A stretch of DNA of 64,000 nt from CAG-238 sp934277695 (GCA_934277695.1 CAKQVG010000003.1:62001-126000); one strand, 5' to 3'. Shown: positions 1 to 8,713, counted from the stretch's first letter. Numbers and translations: made by a program. Notes: generated by a model from the letters alone, not told the origin.

Positions 1-1852
1 TATCAACATTTACGAAATCGGCATGCATATGGCGCTTGATAAGGCGACTATACGCAATCTTGAAATAACCGAAACTCTGTACGAAAAGAAAATTCAGGGT
101 TCGCTTCTCGGCATTCTCGACAAGACACATACCGCAATGGGATCGCGAAAGATGAGACAATGGCTCAGGGAACCGCTGAACAATGCAAAGGAAATCAATC
201 TCAGGCTTGACGGTGTCGAAGAACTATATAACGAGCTTATTATCCGGAACAATATCAAACAAAACCTCAAGCAGATTTACGACTTTGAGCGTTTGGCGGG
301 ACGAATTGCGTGCGGAAATGCAAACGGAAAAGATTTAATTGCTTTACGAAACTCCATAGCAGTGCTTCCGGAAATCAAATCGGACCTCGGAGTGCTTCAT
401 TCGGATATCATGCAAAGCATTGATTCGAGAATATGCGACCTTTCGGCAGTATATAATATCATCGACCGCGCAATCTGCGACGAACCGCCTTTTACAGTCA
501 AGGAAGGCAGTTTGATTAAAGACGGTTATTCGGAGGAATTGGACAATCTTAAGTTCTCCATTAAGGATGCGAAGACATGGATTTCGACGCTGGAAGGGAA
601 AGAGCGCGAACGCACCGGAATCAAAAATTTGAAAGTAGGATATAACCGCGTGTTTGGCTATTATCTTGAGGTCACCCGCTCCTATTATGATTTAATCCCG
701 GAAAACTATATCCGCAAGCAGACGCTTGCCAATGCGGAACGTTTCATAACGCCGGAACTCAAAGAAATGGAAGGACTTGTGCTCAATGCGGAGACCAAAA
801 TCAACCGAATGGAATACGACCTCTTTGTTGAGGTGAGAAATTTCATAGAGGGTTACATAAAAGATATACAGTCAACCTCTTCGGCTGTTGCGGAACTTGA
901 CGTTCTCACATCCTTTGCACATGTAAGCGACAAGCTGGGTTATGTCAAACCGCTTGTTGACGAGTCATTCGAGCTTGAGATCGTGAAAGGAAGACATCCG
1001 GTCATCGAACAGACTGTTTCAAACGGCATGTTCGTTTCCAACGATACCTATTTGAATAATACAAACGAAAGCATGCTGCTCATCACAGGTCCGAACATGG
1101 CCGGAAAGTCCACATACATGCGCCAGACCGCTTTAATCGTTTTGATGGCTCAGGCAGGCTGTTTCGTGCCTTGTGAGCGTGCAAAAATCGGCGTGTGCGA
1201 CAGAATCTTCACGCGTATCGGCGCTTCGGACAATCTCGCACAGGGACAGTCGACGTTCTTTGTGGAAATGAGTGAGCTTTCGTATATTTTGAACAATGCA
1301 AAGGCTCGCAGCCTGATTATCCTCGACGAAATCGGAAGAGGGACAAGCACCTATGACGGCCTTTCCATCGCGTGGGCGGCGGTCGAGTACCTTTGTAACG
1401 ATAACACACATATTCGAACGCTTTTTGCAACGCATTACCATGAACTCACGGCACTGGAAGGCGAACGATACGGAGTCAAGAATCTGAATGTCGATGTCGC
1501 GGAGGAAAACGGGAATATCGCATTCCTTCACAAAATTGTCGAAGGCTCTGCAAGCAGAAGCTACGGAATCCATGTTGCAAAGCTTGCGGGGATACCGAAA
1601 GTTCTGCTTGAGCGCGCACAGGAAAAACTTGCGGAGCTTGAAACGGCGGCTCCTTCACAGAGTGTGATGTACGGTGACTTGACAACGGCTTCAAACACAA
1701 AAGCCGCAGAACCTTGCGAAGAGCAGATTTCCATGTTCTCGTTTGCGCCGAATCCGGTAGTCGAAAAACTCAAAGCACTCAATCTGATGGAAATCACGCC
1801 CTCAAAGGCATTTGAAATATTAGAAGAACTGAAAGCATCGCTGGATAAATAG
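1..1852 (+). CDS. mutS: DNA mismatch repair protein MutS (5'-truncated by window edge)
   Basis: Mismatch-recognition ATPase of methyl-independent mismatch repair. The reading frame is open to the left edge (codons in phase from base 2), so the mismatch-binding domain and most of the connector are outside the window. What remains is the end of the connector, the core/lever and clamp domains, and the ABC-type ATPase. The Walker A motif GPNMAGKST lies at about 1088, followed by the ST(F)FVEM signature-like segment and the Walker B LDEIGRGTSTYDG. The C-terminal end carries the short helix-turn-helix dimerisation tail. Some 12 kb of other genes separate it from mutL, although the two are usually adjacent in Clostridia. 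Confidence 0.97.
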   Translation, partial: INIYEIGMHMALDKATIRNLEITETLYEKKIQGSLLGILDKTHTAMGSRKMRQWLREPLNNAKEINLRLDGVEELYNELIIRNNIKQNLKQIYDFERLAGRIACGNANGKDLIALRNSIAVLPEIKSDLGVLHSDIMQSIDSRICDLSAVYNIIDRAICDEPPFTVKEGSLIKDGYSEELDNLKFSIKDAKTWISTLEGKERERTGIKNLKVGYNRVFGYYLEVTRSYYDLIPENYIRKQTLANAERFITPELKEMEGLVLNAETKINRMEYDLFVEVRNFIEGYIKDIQSTSSAVAELDVLTSFAHVSDKLGYVKPLVDESFELEIVKGRHPVIEQTVSNGMFVSNDTYLNNTNESMLLITGPNMAGKSTYMRQTALIVLMAQAGCFVPCERAKIGVCDRIFTRIGASDNLAQGQSTFFVEMSELSYILNNAKARSLIILDEIGRGTSTYDGLSIAWAAVEYLCNDNTHIRTLFATHYHELTALEGERYGVKNLNVDVAEENGNIAFLHKIVEGSASRSYGIHVAKLAGIPKVLLERAQEKLAELETAAPSQSVMYGDLTTASNTKAAEPCEEQISMFSFAPNPVVEKLKALNLMEITPSKAFEILEELKASLDK

Positions 1853-1872
1853 TAAAACCAGGGGGTAAAAAA

Positions 1873-2715
1873 ATGTTGAACAAAGATTGGTATGAAATAA
1901 GAAAAGGGGATGACACCGTCTATGCTTTTTGCGAGCATAAGCATGCACAGTGGGTACATTCTTTCCTGATTTTGGGTGAAAAGCTCAGCGTACTGTTCGA
2001 TACGGGACTCGGTGTCTGCAATATTGAGGAGGCAATCGCTCCATACCTCAAAACACCGCTTATGGTTGTGAACAGCCACGCACATTTTGATCATATCGGA
2101 AACAATTGGCGTTTCCCGGAAGTGTACGGTCACATCACGAATTTTTCGGAGAAAATCGCGCGCGAAGGTGTCTCTCATGAAAAACTTGAGGGACAGTTTG
2201 ACGAATGCAATTTTTCGGGTGGATGGCCGGAAGGCTTTGACGGCAGCACGTTTGCCATTCCTATGTACACTCTGAAACCGCTTGCTGACGGCGAAAAAAT
2301 CGATTTGGGCGACCGCAGCCTTGAAGTATTATATTGTCCGGGACACAGTGATGACGGCATCATGCTTTGGGACGAGCAGACAGGAAACCTCTTCACCGGT
2401 GACTCGTATTACAGCGGCGGACTTTATCTTTATTTCGATGATGATGTGTACGGCAAATCCGACATCAAAGCGTACTACGATGCAATCACCCGCATTACAG
2501 AGCACTGCAAAAACATCCGCAAACTCTGTGTTTCGCACAATCCGGACGCTTTCCACGAGGGCCCGTCTCAGCTCATCGAACTGCAGCAGGGTCTTGAAGA
2601 TCTTATGGACGGTAAACTAACGCCTGAGCCGGTTGACCTGCCATGCGGCGATTCGTATTATGCAGGCGGCGGCAAGAGGGCAGTCCTTCCGCATTGCTCG
2701 ATCATTTACAGGTAA
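1873..2715 (+). CDS. Metallo-beta-lactamase-fold hydrolase
   Basis: A 280-residue single-domain MBL-fold protein. It has the metal-binding HxHxDH motif (H69, H71, D73, H74, in NSHAHFDH), a further metal histidine in CPGHSDD, the bridging aspartate in FTGDSYY, and a late histidine in VSHNPD. This is a complete di-metal site, so a hydrolase is likely; substrate is unknown. Glyoxalase-II-like thioesters or lactones are possible but unproven. It starts 20 nt after mutS with a GGGGG ribosome-binding site, so co-transcription with mutS is likely. Confidence 0.85.
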   Translation: MLNKDWYEIRKGDDTVYAFCEHKHAQWVHSFLILGEKLSVLFDTGLGVCNIEEAIAPYLKTPLMVVNSHAHFDHIGNNWRFPEVYGHITNFSEKIAREGVSHEKLEGQFDECNFSGGWPEGFDGSTFAIPMYTLKPLADGEKIDLGDRSLEVLYCPGHSDDGIMLWDEQTGNLFTGDSYYSGGLYLYFDDDVYGKSDIKAYYDAITRITEHCKNIRKLCVSHNPDAFHEGPSQLIELQQGLEDLMDGKLTPEPVDLPCGDSYYAGGGKRAVLPHCSIIYR

Positions 2716-2716
2716 T

Positions 2717-2750
2717 CCTGCGATTTGCCCGAACACGACAAAATCGCAGG
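2717..2750. repeat. Intergenic hairpin (10-bp perfect stem)
   Basis: Arms CCTGCGATTT (2717-2726) and AAATCGCAGG (2741-2750) flank a 14-nt loop directly after the MBL stop codon and before the ribosome-binding site of the next gene. No T-run follows, so it is not a classic terminator. It may be an RNA-processing or stability element. Confidence 0.5.
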
Positions 2751-2763
2751 GGACGGAGGCAAC

Positions 2764-3066
2764 ATGGACTTATCAGATTACACATTGCAAATAATCATAG
2801 TGCTTACAGTTCTCACATTGTTCGTGCTTCAATATGTACTGTGCAAACGAACCGCAAGCAAATGGCTCCGTGCCATCCCGTTCTTGGCACCGCTTGCTTC
2901 GCTTGCCTTCGCGGCATGGTTTGCCTTGCAGCCAAAAGGCGGGTTCATGGATTTCAGCATGCTCGCGGCATTCTTGTTCGTGCTGTTTGCACTTCTGTGC
3001 CTGGTGCCGATTCTGGTGGCGAGAGTAGTGTGCCGTGTGCGGGAGAAGAAGCGAGTAAAAGAATAG
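2764..3066 (+). CDS. Small membrane protein, three predicted helices, unknown function
   Basis: A 100-residue protein. ATG 2764 is chosen because GGAGG sits just upstream; an in-frame TTG at 2725 lies inside a hairpin and has no ribosome-binding site. Three hydrophobic segments (roughly residues 6-25, 35-52 and 60-85) are followed by a short basic tail (RVREKKRVKE), which suggests a cytoplasmic C-terminus. I do not recognise a family. It is the last gene of the mutS-MBL transcription unit, as a terminator follows immediately. Confidence 0.65.
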   Translation: MDLSDYTLQIIIVLTVLTLFVLQYVLCKRTASKWLRAIPFLAPLASLAFAAWFALQPKGGFMDFSMLAAFLFVLFALLCLVPILVARVVCRVREKKRVKE

Positions 3067-3079
3067 ATCTTAGGAATGA

Positions 3080-3107
3080 AAAGGCATCATGGAATTGGTG
3101 CCTTTTT
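3080..3107 (+). terminator. Rho-independent terminator after the mutS unit
   Basis: Stem AAAGGCATCA (3080-3089) pairs with TGGTGCCTTT (3096-3105), 10 bp with one G-T wobble and a 6-nt loop, and ends in a T-run. It separates mutS and its followers from the island that starts at 3.3 kb. Confidence 0.85.
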
Positions 3108-3248
3108 GTGCACATAAAAAAAGAAACGAGCAACCTTTTCCAGCCAAAAGACTTTACTCAGTAACAAAACCCATTTCTTACACCCACTATACACGATTTA
3201 ATTTTGTTTGTCAATGATTTTAAGAAAGATTTAATTATGCAGCCGTGA

Positions 3249-3277
3249 TTGCTTTTTCGCGCAGCAGCAGGTAAAAT
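3249..3277 (+). promoter_or_regulatory. Promoter of the helicase-NUDIX module
   Basis: A -35-like TTGCTT (3249-3254) and a -10 TAAAAT (3272-3277) are separated by 17 nt, 30 nt upstream of the helicase start. The ribosome-binding site AGAGGA precedes ATG 3307. The flanking stretch 3108-3248 holds no recognisable gene. Confidence 0.55.
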
Positions 3278-3306
3278 GTAAGTATCACAGAAAAGAGGAT
3301 ATAAAG

Positions 3307-6303
3307 ATGTCGGAAGATAAAATCAGAGAATTTCATAAATCTTTTCATACTGCTTTTATTAATAAGAATTGTAATTCAAATCTGGCCTATAAGCCCCAGT
3401 TTGTATATAACGACAGTAAAGAAGGAAAAAAAGTTTTCACATCTATTGAAGATGAACTTTTGCGTTGTGAAAGCTTCTCCATTAGCGTCGCTTTTATCAC
3501 GCGAGGTGGAATCACACCATTATTGCAAACTCTTAAGGAATTAGAAACAAAAGGGATAAAAGGCAGGATTTTAACAACCGATTACTTATGCTTCAGTGAC
3601 CCTGTGGCATTAGATACCCTTGCAAATCTTACAAATATCGAATTACGCATGTATCAAACGGAGCGTGCTAAAAATGGCTTTCATACGAAAGGCTATATTT
3701 TTCAAAAAAATGAAGAATATCATTTCATTATCGGAAGTTCGAATTTGACCATGGATGCGTTAACACGAAACATGGAATGGAATACAAGGATCGTTTCGAC
3801 GCTGAACGGTGAAATGATAAACGATGTTTTAAGCGAATTTAATAAATTATGGAGTGCGACCGATATAACACGGACATATGAGGATATAAGAGAGGACTAT
3901 CAAAGAAAATACGCTGAAAAACAGCTTTTTAATAAGATTGTTGCAGAGCAGCGAGAAATCGCACGAAAACAAACGGTTCCGTCAATTGAAGCATATAAAT
4001 TACAACCAAACTCTATGCAGAATGCCTTCATATATAATTTGTTGGAATACCAAAAGCAAAACATTTCAAAAGCATTGCTTATTTCCGCAACTGGTACAGG
4101 AAAGACCTATGCTGCAGCATTCGCTATGCGACAGCTTGGATTCAAAAAAGTTCTTTTTGTTGTGCATAGAAAGCAGATTGCAAAGCAGGCGAAGGCATCC
4201 TTTGAGCGCGTATTTGGTAACGAAATTAAAACCGGATTAGTCTCAGGAAATGAACATGACTATGAGGCAGAGTTTGTATTCGCAACAGTGCAGACTTTAA
4301 GCAAACAGGACAATTTGGCATCTTTTTCTCCCGACTACTTCGACGCTTGTATTTATGATGAGGCACATCATACCAGTGCAGAAAGCTATAAAAGGGTGAT
4401 GGATTACTTTACTCCTAAATTTACGCTTGGGATGACTGCCACACCAGACAGACGCGACGATAATGTTGATGGAAGAAACATCTACGAAATCTTTGACCAT
4501 AACATCGCTTATGAAATACGCTTACAGCAAGCTATGGAAGAAGACTTGCTTTGTCCGTTCCACTATTTTGGAATCACCGATTTGGAAATGATATCTGACG
4601 AAGGCAATTCGAAAGAAGAACAAATAGAAAACTTTCGATATCTAACAAGTGATGCTCGTGTGGAAAACATTATAAAGCAAGCCGAATATTATGGATACTC
4701 AGGAGAACGAGTAAAAGGTCTGATTTTCTGCAGCAGAATTGATGAAGCACGAGAGTTGTCGAAAAAGTTTAACCAACATGGATTAAAGACGGTTGCTTTA
4801 AGCGGAGCGGACACTGAGGAGATAAGAGCCGATGCAATTGAACGCTTGACAAAGAATGTAGAATCAGAAACGGATGATTATCTGGATTATATTTTAACTG
4901 TTGATATTTTTTCCGAAGGAACTGATATCGTAGAGGTGAATCAGGTTATCATGCTTCGTCCAACGCAGTCCCCGATTGTCTTCGTGCAGCAATTGGGCAG
5001 AGGTCTCAGAAAATCTGATGAAAAAGAATATGTCGTGGTTCTTGACTTTATCGGAAATTACAAAAATAATTTCATGATCCCGATTGCACTTTCTGGCGAC
5101 CGCAGTTATAACAAAGACAATATTCGTAGATATTTGATGGAAGGCGGACGCGTAATACCGGGGGCAAGTACGATTCATTTTGACGAAATCAGTCGAAAAC
5201 GAATATTTGCAGCTGTGGATAATGCGAATTTCAGCGATATCAAACTGATTAAGGAGAATTATGCAAATCTTAAGAATAAGCTCGGTAGAATTCCGAAGTT
5301 AAAGGATTTTGATGATTATGGCGAGATGGATGTTCTTAGAATCTTCGATAACAATAGTTTGGGAAGCTACTATAAGTTTCTCGTCAAATATGAAAAAGAG
5401 TACAGCATACGGCTAACTCCAGAACAAGAAAGCATTGTAGAATTTGTTTCTAAAAAATTTGCAAACGGCAAACGCATTCACGAATTAAAATTATTAAACA
5501 GAATCCTTACTTATGCGAACGCTTTTCCATTGTTCGCCGGATTAGAGGAAGACCTCACAACTGATTATGGAATTCATCTAACAAAAGATCAGAAGGAAAA
5601 CATTGTAAATATAATGACGAATGAATTTCCGGCCGGCGCAAGCAAAAGTACATATTCAAACTGTATTTTTATAGAAGAAGATGAAAATACAGAAAATGAT
5701 TATCACGTATCATTTTCTTTAGCGCAAATGTTAAAAAGCATGGACTTTTATAACATTTTAAAAGAACTTGTCGATTTTGGAATCAGCCGATATGAACGGG
5801 ATTTCTCTGATAGATATAAGAAAACGGACCTTGTTCTTTATCAGAAATATACATATGAAGATGTTTGCAGACTGCTTAACTGGGAACGAAATGAAGTGCC
5901 TTTGAACATAGGTGGATATAAGTATGATAAAAAAACAAAAACCTTCCCGGTTTTCATTAATTACGATAAAGAAGATGACATCAGTGATACTACTAAGTAT
6001 GAAGACCATTTCGTAAACAGTAGTAATCTAATCGCAATATCGAAATCCGGACGAAGCATTCACTCGGAAGATGTACAGAATTTCCTGCATGCGGATGAAC
6101 TTGGCATACAAGTTCACTTATTCGTACGTAAAAACAAGGATGATAAAATATCAAAAGAATTTTATTATCTGGGGAATATGCATGCAATCGGCAAGCCAAT
6201 CGAGTTTACCATGTCAAATACTGATAAAACCGCGGTTGAAATTGAATGGCAGTTAGAGGTGCCGGTTAGAGAAGATATTTATGAATATATTGTAAACGAA
6301 TAG
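3307..6303 (+). CDS. PLD-family nuclease/superfamily II helicase with C-terminal DUF3427, probable defence protein
   Basis: A 998-residue, three-part protein. Residues about 40-185 form a phospholipase-D-like domain with one HKD-type motif (H126-x-K128, then GSSN at 143-146). About 235-580 is a DEAD/DEAH helicase: Walker A ATGTGKT 261-267, DEAH 351-354, motif III TAT about 377-379, motif V SEGTDI, and motif VI Q561-R568 (QQLGRGLR). About 600-998 matches the C-terminal domain known as DUF3427. A single HKD motif suggests it works as a dimer. Such nuclease-helicase fusions are common in defence islands; the role in DNA restriction is inferred. Composition is clearly AT-richer than mutS or mutL. 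A NUDIX gene follows by 9 nt. Confidence 0.88.
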   Translation: MSEDKIREFHKSFHTAFINKNCNSNLAYKPQFVYNDSKEGKKVFTSIEDELLRCESFSISVAFITRGGITPLLQTLKELETKGIKGRILTTDYLCFSDPVALDTLANLTNIELRMYQTERAKNGFHTKGYIFQKNEEYHFIIGSSNLTMDALTRNMEWNTRIVSTLNGEMINDVLSEFNKLWSATDITRTYEDIREDYQRKYAEKQLFNKIVAEQREIARKQTVPSIEAYKLQPNSMQNAFIYNLLEYQKQNISKALLISATGTGKTYAAAFAMRQLGFKKVLFVVHRKQIAKQAKASFERVFGNEIKTGLVSGNEHDYEAEFVFATVQTLSKQDNLASFSPDYFDACIYDEAHHTSAESYKRVMDYFTPKFTLGMTATPDRRDDNVDGRNIYEIFDHNIAYEIRLQQAMEEDLLCPFHYFGITDLEMISDEGNSKEEQIENFRYLTSDARVENIIKQAEYYGYSGERVKGLIFCSRIDEARELSKKFNQHGLKTVALSGADTEEIRADAIERLTKNVESETDDYLDYILTVDIFSEGTDIVEVNQVIMLRPTQSPIVFVQQLGRGLRKSDEKEYVVVLDFIGNYKNNFMIPIALSGDRSYNKDNIRRYLMEGGRVIPGASTIHFDEISRKRIFAAVDNANFSDIKLIKENYANLKNKLGRIPKLKDFDDYGEMDVLRIFDNNSLGSYYKFLVKYEKEYSIRLTPEQESIVEFVSKKFANGKRIHELKLLNRILTYANAFPLFAGLEEDLTTDYGIHLTKDQKENIVNIMTNEFPAGASKSTYSNCIFIEEDENTENDYHVSFSLAQMLKSMDFYNILKELVDFGISRYERDFSDRYKKTDLVLYQKYTYEDVCRLLNWERNEVPLNIGGYKYDKKTKTFPVFINYDKEDDISDTTKYEDHFVNSSNLIAISKSGRSIHSEDVQNFLHADELGIQVHLFVRKNKDDKISKEFYYLGNMHAIGKPIEFTMSNTDKTAVEIEWQLEVPVREDIYEYIVNE

Positions 6304-6312
6304 AGGAATAAA

Positions 6313-6714
6313 ATGAAGACGATACGCGTAGTTGCTGCCGTGATAAGAGCAATAAATGGAGATGGCAAACAAATGATATTTGCTACACAAAGGGGTTATG
6401 GAGAATTTAAAGGCGGTTGGGAATTTCCCGGCGGTAAAATTGAAGACGGTGAAACACCGCAAGAAGCCCTTAAGCGAGAAATTATCGAGGAACTGGAAAC
6501 GGAAATCAAAGTCGGCGATTTAATTGATACAATTGAATACGACTATCCTGCATTTCATCTTTCCATGGACTGTTTTTGGGCAGAGATTGTTTCTGGCGAT
6601 TTAATTTTGAAAGAACATGAGGCGGCGAAGTGGCTGACAATCGAAAACCTAAATTCTGTTGACTGGCTGCCGGCAGATGTGTCGTTGATAGATAAAATCG
6701 CTGAAAGCTTATAA
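6313..6714 (+). CDS. NUDIX hydrolase, MutT-like (deoxy)nucleoside triphosphate pyrophosphohydrolase
   Basis: A 133-residue single NUDIX domain. The Nudix box runs from about G41 with E47 and R55-E-I-I-E59-E60. The usual glycine after the EE pair is Glu here (REIIEELET), as in many MutT relatives of this size. It starts 9 nt after the helicase stop with its own GAGGA site, so it is the second gene of that operon. MutT proteins sanitise 8-oxo-dGTP, but the tight pairing with a PLD-helicase suggests it may act on a nucleotide within a defence response. That role is inferred. Confidence 0.9.
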   Translation: MKTIRVVAAVIRAINGDGKQMIFATQRGYGEFKGGWEFPGGKIEDGETPQEALKREIIEELETEIKVGDLIDTIEYDYPAFHLSMDCFWAEIVSGDLILKEHEAAKWLTIENLNSVDWLPADVSLIDKIAESL

Positions 6715-6866
6715 ATGTACCATAAATCGCACAAATTCAGAAGTTTTTTTCATCCGACATCTCTATAATGGAGTACGAAAAGGAGCTACGGATGGATATT
6801 TTACCGGAAACTATGTGGGTGAGGATGGTTATATGGAGATTGACATTTGCTTTCCGCTGGTTTGAT
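6715..6866 (+). pseudogene. Possible remnant of an effector-binding regulator C-terminus
   Basis: Between the NUDIX gene and the Fic operator there is no complete gene. An open frame ending with TGA at 6864-6866 encodes GYFTGNYVGEDGYMEID then ICFPLV and has no start or upstream domain. Its ending resembles the last strand of GyrI-like effector-binding domains (xEIDIxxPV). This is a weak, motif-only resemblance, and the stretch may simply be non-coding. Confidence 0.2.
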
Positions 6867-6923
6867 ATTGTTCCGCTAATTGGGCGAACATTATTCCGAT
6901 AAGATTGATATTGTTCCGATAAT
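6867..6923 (+). repeat. Three operator-like direct repeats upstream of HTH-Fic
   Basis: Copies ATTGTTCCGCTAAT (6867-6880), ATTATTCCGATAA (6890-6902) and ATTGTTCCGATAAT (6910-6923) share the consensus ATTrTTCCGmTAA. They start 23 and 20 nt apart, about two DNA helical turns. The third copy lies inside the spacer of the promoter just downstream. The Fic protein itself has an N-terminal DNA-binding domain, so an autoregulatory operator is the natural reading. Confidence 0.6.
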
Positions 6924-6933
6924 ATGGTATACT
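6905..6933 (+). promoter_or_regulatory. Strong promoter of the HTH-Fic gene
   Basis: TTGATA (6905-6910) and TATACT (6928-6933) are separated by exactly 17 nt. The third operator repeat fills the spacer, so a bound repressor would block RNA polymerase. The predicted leader is very short: GGAGG begins at 6946 and ATG is at 6959. Confidence 0.7.
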
Positions 6934-6958
6934 ATATCATAGATTGGAGGTACATCCT

Positions 6959-7852
6959 ATGTTTATGACAGTAAAACAGGCTTCCGAAAAGTGGGGCATC
7001 TCTGACAGAAGGGTCCGAATTCTTTGTACTGAAGGGAAAATTGCGGGCGCATATCAGGAAGGCCGAGGATGGAAAATTCCTGTGGACGCAATGAAGCCTG
7101 CCGATGGACGATATAAAGTAACGGAAAGTCTTTTGACACAAATTGACCGTAAAAAAGCTGAACTGGACAGCAGAAGACCATTGACCGCCGGCGAAGCAGA
7201 AAGACTGAAAGAAGAGTTCGTCGTAGAGTACACCTACAATTCTAATGCCATCGAAGGAAATACTCTTACATTGAGAGAAACAGATTTAGTGCTCCGTGGT
7301 CTTACAATTAACCAAAAACCGTTGAAAGATCATATGGAGGCAGTCGGTCATAAAGAGGCCTTTGATTTTGTGAGCGAGCTTGTAAAAGAGAATGTTCCAA
7401 TCAGCGAGAGTATCATTAAACAGATTCATTCTCTTGTCCTTGCTGATAAGAGAGAAGACCGCGGCATCTATCGCCGAGTTCCTGTTCGTATTTTGGGTGC
7501 TCAGCACGAGCCTGTGCAGCCGTACCTGATTGAGCCGAAGATGGAGCAGCTATTGCATGACTTTGCTGAAAGTAAAGAACATATCGTGACAAAATTAGCA
7601 CGTTTTCATATTGAGTTTGAGGGCATTCATCCTTTCATTGACGGTAACGGCAGAACAGGAAGACTGCTTGTGAATCTTGAACTGATGAAGGAAGGATATC
7701 CGCCGATTGATATTAAGTTTGCAGACAGAGTTTCCTATTATAATGCCTTTGATGAATATTATGCAAAACATAATCTTTCGGCAATGGAAAACTTGTTTGC
7801 AGGATACATTAATGCAAGATTGGATATGTATTTGGATATGCTGAGAGGTTAG
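6959..7852 (+). CDS. Fic-domain protein with N-terminal helix-turn-helix (class II self-inhibited)
   Basis: A 297-residue protein. ATG 6959 is chosen because GGAGG (6946-6950) precedes it at ideal spacing; an in-frame TTG at 6944 overlaps that site. Residues 1-50 form an excisionase/MerR-like DNA-binding domain (TVKQASEKWGISDRRVR, then a GRGWKIP wing). The inhibitory motif S95-NAI-E99-G100 lies N-terminal to the canonical catalytic motif H224-PFIDGNGRTG-R235. All residues for AMP transfer are present, so it is probably an active adenylyltransferase held in check by its own inhibitory helix. Its target is unknown. The HTH and upstream repeats suggest self-regulated expression. Confidence 0.88.
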   Translation: MFMTVKQASEKWGISDRRVRILCTEGKIAGAYQEGRGWKIPVDAMKPADGRYKVTESLLTQIDRKKAELDSRRPLTAGEAERLKEEFVVEYTYNSNAIEGNTLTLRETDLVLRGLTINQKPLKDHMEAVGHKEAFDFVSELVKENVPISESIIKQIHSLVLADKREDRGIYRRVPVRILGAQHEPVQPYLIEPKMEQLLHDFAESKEHIVTKLARFHIEFEGIHPFIDGNGRTGRLLVNLELMKEGYPPIDIKFADRVSYYNAFDEYYAKHNLSAMENLFAGYINARLDMYLDMLRG

Positions 7853-7917
7853 GGGAATTGAATACAGTAACGAATATTTTGAAACGTTAGGAATTGAGCG
7901 GTAAATGGAGTTAGGAA

Positions 7918-8103
7918 ATGGATAAAAACATTATCAACAAATTATTGAGAATAGCAGGCATATTATTGTTGCTGGCCGCGACGCTGCTTATTTGTTTGCA
8001 CTTTTTCGGAGCAGAAAGAAATAACACATATTTAAGCATCGCATTATTATGTCTCATACTGTCGAATTTGTTTAATATTATAAAAAATAAAAATTCAAAG
8101 TAA
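7918..8103 (+). CDS. Small two-helix membrane protein, unknown function
   Basis: A 61-residue protein that starts at ATG 7918 after a GGAG/AGGA region. It has two hydrophobic segments (about residues 9-27 and 35-52) around a short charged loop, and ends in a basic tail (NIIKNKNSK). No family is recognised. It lies 65 nt after the Fic gene in the AT-rich island. A membrane effector or a simple orphan are both possible. Confidence 0.5.
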   Translation: MDKNIINKLLRIAGILLLLAATLLICLHFFGAERNNTYLSIALLCLILSNLFNIIKNKNSK

Positions 8104-8149
8104 GAGAAAATTCGGTTATAGGATTGGTAACAAGAGGATAAGAAGAACT

Positions 8150-8197
8150 ATGCAGACAATGACAAAAATCTTATTCATTTGCCACGGCAATAAATAA
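8150..8197 (+). pseudogene. Decayed 5' fragment of a low-molecular-weight phosphatase gene
   Basis: Bases 8150-8192 closely match 9213-9255, the start region of the intact phosphatase gene at 9222, with a few substitutions. ATG 8159 reads MTKILFICHGN, then Lys and a stop at 8195-8197, against MTKVLFICHGNICRS in the intact gene. The match breaks within the active-site loop. This is a truncated duplicate left by recombination or insertion at this site. Confidence 0.75.
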
Positions 8198-8374
8198 CCA
8201 GTGTGGCTGTATGATTGAAATTTCAATATATACGTGAGTTGCCGTGTAGTTTTTACTACTAATTTACTACTTATGACCGAAGGGGCTCAAATTATTTCAA
8301 AATAGCAATTTCTATAGCTGGAAGTTTTGATGGATATGTTGTATAATGATTCTAAAGAGAGGCAGGTGAGAAGT
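8198..8374. other. Non-coding stretch with recombination scar and toxin-antitoxin leader
   Basis: No gene is visible. Bases 8200-8213 (AGTGTGGCTGTATG) repeat 8455-8468 inside the MNT gene, where they encode VWLY. CACGGCAA (8183-8190) is repeated inverted as TTGCCGTG downstream. A TATAAT at 8342-8347 is a plausible -10 box for the MNT/HEPN pair, although no good -35 is seen. The stretch looks like a mosaic of short copies of both neighbouring genes. Confidence 0.45.
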
Positions 8375-8713
8375 GTGAGCAATTTAGGCTTGAATAATCT
8401 GATGAAGGAAACTTATTCGGCACTCAGTAATGTTTTTGGAGAAAAGCTGGATGAAGTGTGGCTGTATGGTTCCTATGCCAGAGGCGATTTTGATGCGGAA
8501 TCTGATATAGACATTATGGCATTGGTAGACTTGCCGAAAGAGCAGCTTGCGACGTATCGCAGAAAAGTGAGCGACCTTTCCTCGGATCTTGACTTGAAGT
8601 ATGATGTACTTTTGTCCATTAAGCTGCAGGATAAAGATACATTTTTACGCTTTTCAAACACGCTTCCGTTCTTTCAAAATGTCATGAAGGAGGGAAAGCG
8701 CATTGTACAGTAA
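8375..8713 (+). CDS. MNT-type minimal nucleotidyltransferase, antitoxin-like
   Basis: About 112 residues from GTG 8375, chosen because AGGTGAG precedes it and because the -10 box at 8342 lies inside any longer reading. The nucleotidyltransferase signature is clear: LYGSYARG followed by the metal-binding D-x-D in AESDIDIMALVD. MNT proteins partner HEPN toxins; in the MntA/HepT system the MNT protein AMPylates and silences the HEPN RNase. The HEPN gene overlaps its 3' end by 11 nt. A polymerase-like role unrelated to toxin control is the alternative. Confidence 0.85.
   Translation: MSNLGLNNLMKETYSALSNVFGEKLDEVWLYGSYARGDFDAESDIDIMALVDLPKEQLATYRRKVSDLSSDLDLKYDVLLSIKLQDKDTFLRFSNTLPFFQNVMKEGKRIVQ

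Noticed and set aside
1561..2178. - strand reading frame of 205 codons across the mutS end
   Set aside because: Overlaps two well-supported genes on the other strand.
2643..3164. + strand frame of 173 codons overlapping the MBL end and the small membrane protein
   Set aside because: It runs through a terminator hairpin and shows no domain; the frame from ATG 2764 has GGAGG and clear membrane helices.
8327..8374. Earlier TTG/ATG starts for the MNT gene
   Set aside because: The -10 box TATAAT at 8342 would lie inside the coding region; GTG 8375 has a better-placed ribosome-binding site.
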